Source of the DNA: a bacterium
GTDB lineage: Bacteria > Patescibacteria > Microgenomatia > Levybacterales > UBA12049
Direction: 5' to 3'
Length of the DNA: 8,302 nt
Assembly: GCA_021825955.1 (NCBI GenBank)
Contig: JAKAEH010000029.1
Location: 1 to 8,302, forward strand
Shown here: piece by piece, positions 5,611-8,302 of the stretch
How positions within the stretch are numbered: the stretch's first letter is position 1
How the letters are laid out: the number at the start of each line of letters is the position of its first letter
The notes under the pieces: generated by a model
What the model was told of the DNA's origin: nothing
Databases searched by the model: none
Seen by the model: only the letters and a program-made list of their open reading frames with translations
Made by a program: the position numbers and the translations under genes

Positions 5611-6949
5611 CTGAAAAATCAGGGAAAATAATTTCAGCTCCAAGGACATCTTCATAGAGCTGAATAGTAAATCCTGAAGGATGTCTCCCTCCGCTTTCTG
5701 TCGCGCTTATAGAAGAGTGGTTTCTCCCTGTTATTCTTGCAAATTCAGCTTTTGTTATTCCAACCTTAACCCTAACCATTCTCAAAAATTCCCCCTCGTT
5801 TTTAGGAGCGATGTACCAAGGAGGAAGCATGTCGTTAGGAAGCGTAATGGTAGGGGATTTTAAAAGCTTAATTAAAGTAATTTCCTCAAATTCACTTACG
5901 GTATTTCTTTCAGCCTTTGATATTCCTTGGTGTGAGAGTCCGGTTTCTTCCGCTAATGCTAGAGTTGAAATTCCTGCTTGTTCTCTTAGATTTCTCAGTT
6001 TTTGCCCCAAGGTTGTTTTTTCTGTTTCTGTCTTTGTGTCTTTTTCTTTTTTTGCTTTATAAAATTTTCTTCTTCTTGCTTTTCTTTCTTCAGGAATCAT
6101 AGCAATTAATGGCGAAACCCTTTCTGGATCAAGATTTAAAACTGCAGCATAAGCCCTTACAGTTTTCTCATTTGGAGCCCTTCTTCCTTCTTCAAAGTCT
6201 TTTACATTTTGGGTAAACATGCCTGCAGTCATTGCTATCTCGCTTCTAAAAACCCCAGCTTTTTCTCTAAGAGAGGAGAGTATGTTTGATATGTGACCAG
6301 GTTCAACACCAGACCGTTCTTTGCGTGGCGAAGTAATTGCTTTTGGTCTCATTGATCTTTGGAACATTCTTTTCCTCTTTTTTCTTTCATCTTGGGCTAA
6401 TTTTTTATATTCCGCGGTTTTTTGTTCATTCAAGCCCAGACCCTGGCAATACTTTCCTACCGTTTTTTCGCTTGGAGATCTTGAACCATTTTCAACCCCT
6501 CCAATACATCTGGTATCCATTCCAGTAGTTTGCCCGAGTTTATACATGGAAATCTTTAAACCTTCTCTTACCCTTCGAAGCTGAAGACCGACAGGTAATT
6601 GCATTTCAAGTTCTTGAACCTGACTGCGTAAAGTTTTTTCTAATTCTTCAAGGTAAGGAAGAGATACCCCTTTTATGTTTCTGGCAGTTTCATTTAAAGT
6701 ATCATCAAGAGCTCTAGGTATGTATGCATTTTTCCTAAATGGATCTTTGGTTTTTTCAGATTTATGGGCAGCAAGTTCTTCTGCGAGTTTTCTATTATGA
6801 ACATTTGCTAAAATACTCTTTAGCTGAGGTGTCGGACATCTATACTGTATATGGGCTACTGCTTTTCCAAGTCTTCCTATAGCAGGTTCTATCCGCGCAA
6901 TTCTAAAATTGGCTTGATCAATTTGTGAAATAATAGCTTCTTTATTCAT
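5546..6949 (-). CDS. Multi-domain protein with four Cro/XRE-type helix-turn-helix units
   Basis: A 467-residue probable DNA-binding protein. Four XRE-like HTH units can be read: about 120-186 (GLQLRRVREGLKIS, then VENGSRSPSEKTV), 219-285 (LSSLREKAGVFRS, then FEEGRRAPNEKTV), 313-366 (LGQKLRNLREQAGISTLALA, then GLSHQGISKAE) and 385-442 (FLRMVRVKVGITKAEFARIT, then SSISATESGGRHPSG). Units 1 and 2 are each followed by a similar basic linker (DERKKRKRMF at 187-196, EERKARRRKF at 287-296), so they look like a tandem duplication. Unit 3 lacks the usual 'E-G-R-P' end. Residues 1-118 match nothing I know and are probably helical. No enzymatic domain or membrane segment is seen. It could be a regulator binding an extended or repeated site, or an architectural DNA-binding protein. 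It is transcribed divergently from rpsF. An AGGA 11-14 bases before the ATG overlaps the predicted transcription start and may not function as a ribosome binding site. Confidence 0.9.
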   Translation of the reverse strand: MNKEAIISQIDQANFRIARIEPAIGRLGKAVAHIQYRCPTPQLKSILANVHNRKLAEELAAHKSEKTKDPFRKNAYIPRALDDTLNETARNIKGVSLPYLEELEKTLRSQVQELEMQLPVGLQLRRVREGLKISMYKLGQTTGMDTRCIGGVENGSRSPSEKTVGKYCQGLGLNEQKTAEYKKLAQDERKKRKRMFQRSMRPKAITSPRKERSGVEPGHISNILSSLREKAGVFRSEIAMTAGMFTQNVKDFEEGRRAPNEKTVRAYAAVLNLDPERVSPLIAMIPEERKARRRKFYKAKKEKDTKTETEKTTLGQKLRNLREQAGISTLALAEETGLSHQGISKAERNTVSEFEEITLIKLLKSPTITLPNDMLPPWYIAPKNEGEFLRMVRVKVGITKAEFARITGRNHSSISATESGGRHPSGFTIQLYEDVLGAEIIFPDFSAIDREIAQEQLLRPLFSHHDI

Positions 6950-6961
6950 TTAAGACATCCT

Positions 6962-6990
6962 ATAGTACAATAAACCAATAAAATTGTCAA
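6962..6990 (-). promoter_or_regulatory. Predicted promoter for the multi-HTH gene
   Basis: Minus-strand TTGACA (6990-6985, perfect -35), a 17-base spacer, TACTAT (6967-6962). The -10 box ends 12 bases before the ATG at 6949, so the 5' UTR would be about six bases. Confidence 0.7.
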
Positions 6991-7024
6991 ATTGATTTAA
7001 ATTTGTTTGAGCGCAATTTAACTC

Positions 7025-7054
7025 TTGTATTTGTAGGCTTGTTTTTGGTATCAT
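7025..7054 (+). promoter_or_regulatory. Predicted promoter for rpsF-ssb-rpsR
   Basis: TTGTAT (7025-7030), an 18-base spacer, TATCAT (7049-7054). The -10 box is preceded by TGG, making an extended -10 (TGnTATCAT). Transcription would start near 7061, at the base of the hairpin at 7060-7079. Divergent from the promoter of the multi-HTH gene; the two -35 boxes are 34 bases apart. Confidence 0.5.
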
Positions 7055-7059
7055 TGTGT

Positions 7060-7079
7060 ATTCGTTTGGAAAAACGAAT
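7060..7079 (+). promoter_or_regulatory. Hairpin with GGAA tetraloop just upstream of rpsF
   Basis: ATTCGTTT (7060-7067) and AAACGAAT (7072-7079) pair perfectly over eight bases around GGAA, which fits the stable GNRA loop class. It ends eight bases before the rpsF ATG and starts at the predicted 5' end of the mRNA. It could protect the 5' end or act as a site for feedback by bS6 or the bS6-bS18 complex. I do not see the CCG-containing bulge expected of the known S6:S18 leader motif. Confidence 0.45.
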
Positions 7080-7087
7080 TAAATTAT

Positions 7088-7360
7088 ATGAGAAGCTACA
7101 ATTTGGTTTTGTTATTAAAAAGTGATATAAAAAAAGAGCAGAAAGAAAAGCTTTTGGATGATATTAAGAAATGGGCCGGCAAAATTGAAAAAGAGACCGT
7201 TTCTTTGATTGGGGAGAAAAAATTAGCTTATCCGATTAAAAAAGAGAGAAAAGGGGATTATGTTTCCATAGTTTTTGAAGCGGAAAAAGTAGATGATGAA
7301 TTAGAAAAGAAGCTAAGGATTAACGATAGCGTTTTGAGACATTTATTGATAAGAAATTAG
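7088..7360 (+). CDS. rpsF: 30S ribosomal protein bS6
   Basis: bS6 binds the central domain of 16S rRNA together with bS18 on the small-subunit platform. The 90-residue product has the family's ferredoxin-like order: MRSYNLVLLLKSD (strand 1), the KEQKEKLLDDIKKW helix, a GEKKLAYPIKKERKGDYVSIVFEAE hairpin region (43-67), a second helix, and the closing RINDSVLRHLLIRN (77-90), typical of S6. Length is normal, without the acidic tail found in E. coli. No Shine-Dalgarno sequence is seen; the ATG follows the hairpin at 7060-7079. First gene of rpsF-ssb-rpsR, with 20 bases before ssb. Confidence 0.95.
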   Translation: MRSYNLVLLLKSDIKKEQKEKLLDDIKKWAGKIEKETVSLIGEKKLAYPIKKERKGDYVSIVFEAEKVDDELEKKLRINDSVLRHLLIRN

Positions 7361-7380
7361 GTTTAAATTTGTAAAAAGTT

Positions 7381-7860
7381 ATGGCACGTAGTTTAAACAG
7401 AGTAGAGTTGATAGGGAATCTTACTCGAGATCCGGAATTGAGATATACACCTCAAGGAACGGCTGTCTGCACATTTGGTTTGGCAACGAATAGAGGCTGG
7501 GTAACTGATTCGGGAGAAAAAAAAGAAGAAGTTGAATTTCACAAACTTGTTGCCTGGAACAAGCTCGCTGAGCTTTGCTCACAGCTTTTGACAAAAGGAA
7601 GAAAAGTTTTCGTTGAAGGAAGAATCACGACAAGATCCTGGACAGGTCAGGATGGAGCACAAAGGACAACAACGGAAATTGTCATAAATGACATGCTTAT
7701 CCTTGATTCAAGACGTGAGCAGAAAGAAGAACCGGAAGCAGCAGATCAAAGTTTTGAAGAACCGGTGGCAGAAGAGCCAAAAGAAGAGAAAAAACCAAAA
7801 AAAGCAAAAGAGGAGCCGGAAGCCTCGGATGAAGTAAATCCGGACGATATACCGTTTTAG
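7381..7860 (+). CDS. ssb: Single-stranded DNA-binding protein SSB
   Basis: Coats single-stranded DNA during replication, repair and recombination and recruits partner proteins through its C-terminal tip. The 159-residue product has an OB-fold from about 3 to 110: RVELIGNLTRDPELRYTPQG (7-26), VEFHKLVAWNKLAE (51-64) and GRKVFVEGRITTRSW (73-87). A disordered Glu/Lys/Pro-rich linker (113-150) follows. The tail ends in NPDDIPF, very close to the classic DDIPF partner-binding tip, so the protein is intact. Its place between rpsF and rpsR is the conserved bacterial arrangement. The ATG is preceded by AAAAAGTT, the same eight bases as before rpsR, with no Shine-Dalgarno sequence. Confidence 0.97.
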   Translation: MARSLNRVELIGNLTRDPELRYTPQGTAVCTFGLATNRGWVTDSGEKKEEVEFHKLVAWNKLAELCSQLLTKGRKVFVEGRITTRSWTGQDGAQRTTTEIVINDMLILDSRREQKEEPEAADQSFEEPVAEEPKEEKKPKKAKEEPEASDEVNPDDIPF

Positions 7861-7863
7861 ATT

Positions 7864-7932
7864 TTATACCTGTAACTCTTGGTGTCGTCCGACTTTGTCA
7901 GACTCGCCAGAGACTCCAGGTATAGCCTTTTT
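7864..7932 (+). promoter_or_regulatory. Long hairpin followed by a T run between ssb and rpsR
   Basis: TATACCTG (7865-7872) pairs perfectly with CAGGTATA (7917-7924), plus a possible T-G pair at 7864/7925. Inside are CTCT (7876-7879) with AGAG (7909-7912), GGTG (7881-7884) with CGCC (7905-7908), and GTCCGAC (7887-7893) with GTCAGAC (7897-7903, one C-A mismatch) around a TTT loop. Two bases after the stem, five T follow (7928-7932). This could be an attenuating terminator, a processing site, or a protein-binding element controlling rpsR. The start codon of rpsR is 16 bases after the T run. Confidence 0.5.
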
Positions 7933-7948
7933 AATAAATTAAAAAGTT

Positions 7949-8200
7949 ATGGCAAAGAAAGCAAAATTAGTCAGAAGAGCAAGAAGAGTAGACGCGCCAA
8001 AAGCGTGCTTTTTTTGCAAGGAGAAAAAAGCTCCATCATTTTTGGAGTCTGAACTTCTTTCTAAGTTTACAAGTGAAAGAGGAAAGATTATGCCACGATC
8101 AAGATCCGGTCTTTGCAGTAAGCATCAAAGGAGTTTAACCACAGAAGTAAAAAGAGCAAGATATATAGCATTTCTACCATTTATCGTTAGGCCGGAGTAG
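7949..8200 (+). CDS. rpsR: 30S ribosomal protein bS18, with zinc-ligand-like cysteines
   Basis: bS18 binds bS6 and 16S rRNA on the small-subunit platform. The 83-residue product has a basic N-terminus, then KACFFCKEKK (19-28), LLSKFTSERGKIMPRSRSGL (36-55) and CSKHQRSLTTEVKRARYIAFLPF (56-78), all matching the family core. C20, C23, C56 and H59 make a plausible zinc site, as in the cysteine-containing (C+) form of S18. The usual 'DYKD' segment is replaced by APSFLES. The stop codon is TAG with a second in-frame TAG nearby (8204-8206). It follows ssb across an 88-base structured spacer. The rplI gene (bL9), which often comes next in bacteria, is not seen downstream. Confidence 0.95.
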   Translation: MAKKAKLVRRARRVDAPKACFFCKEKKAPSFLESELLSKFTSERGKIMPRSRSGLCSKHQRSLTTEVKRARYIAFLPFIVRPE

Positions 8201-8242
8201 TAAGTAGATTGTTTAGGTTAGTCTTTAGTATTCTTAACGTTC

Positions 8243-8302
8243 ATGCAAAAAATTTTTCCCTTAAGAGGATTTCAGCTTCTCTTAATTATATTAATTGCAG
8301 GT
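8243..8302 (+). CDS. N-terminus of a membrane or secreted protein (cut by window edge)
   Basis: An ATG at 8243 opens a frame to the right edge, giving 20 residues: MQKIFPLRGF followed by QLLLIILIAG. A basic start followed by a hydrophobic core looks like a signal peptide or membrane anchor. The 42-base gap after rpsR has a TAGTAT (8226-8231) 12 bases before the ATG but no convincing -35 box or Shine-Dalgarno sequence. It is not rplI. Too short to name. Confidence 0.5.
   Translation, partial: MQKIFPLRGFQLLLIILIAG

Noticed and set aside
7864..7925. tRNA gene in the ssb-rpsR spacer, suggested by the closing stem
   Set aside because: The inner pairs form one stacked hairpin rather than three arms. 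There is no GGTTCGA-like T-loop, no anticodon arm of seven loop bases, and the length is about 61 instead of 73 or more.
1..8302. Mobile elements, CRISPR arrays, rRNA or prophage genes
   Set aside because: No transposase, integrase or phage protein, no regularly spaced repeats and no rRNA-like stretch were seen; the genes are ordinary chromosomal ones with uniform AT-rich composition.

Overview
The window is AT-rich and densely packed, with ten complete genes, two genes cut by the window edges, and no gene-free stretch as long as 300 bases. Small informational genes, short spacers, a compact release factor 1, ribosomal protein bL31 with a charged tail, and the lack of rplI after rpsR point to a small-genome bacterium of the Candidate Phyla Radiation (Patescibacteria). 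Microgenomates is my best guess, by inference only. The standard genetic code fits: every ORF reads through at family length, and all ten complete genes end in TAA or TAG.

Minus strand, 1-1617: rpmE (bL31), prfA (RF1) and an edge-cut protein of unknown function follow one another behind a promoter at 1589-1617, probably as one operon. Minus strand, 1626-3951: hisS (histidyl-tRNA synthetase) overlaps a 10-TM EamA-family transporter gene by 14 bases. They are driven by a near-consensus promoter at 3923-3951. Between promoter and hisS lies a leader of about 130 nt holding a 14-codon reading frame, an antiterminator-like arm and an intrinsic terminator. This has the geometry of translation-coupled attenuation and is the most interesting signal here.

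Centre, 3954-5610: a small charged protein with an Arg/Gly tail (minus) and a membrane-anchored HtrA-type protease with one PDZ domain (plus) are divergently transcribed from a shared 85-base region. A near-palindrome covers the htrA -35 box. The htrA gene converges on, and overlaps by 65 bases, a 467-residue minus-strand protein with four Cro/XRE-type helix-turn-helix units.

Right side, 6950-8302: divergent promoters serve the multi-HTH gene (minus) and the classic rpsF-ssb-rpsR operon (plus; bS6, SSB, bS18). The rpsF start codon is preceded by a perfect 8-bp hairpin with a GGAA loop. The ssb-rpsR spacer folds into a hairpin of about 61 nt. A membrane or secreted protein begins at the right edge.

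A recurring theme is that several start codons sit within about 12 bases of a -10 box, and most genes show no Shine-Dalgarno sequence. This suggests leaderless or nearly leaderless transcripts. Promoter and RNA-structure calls were made by eye and are inferences.
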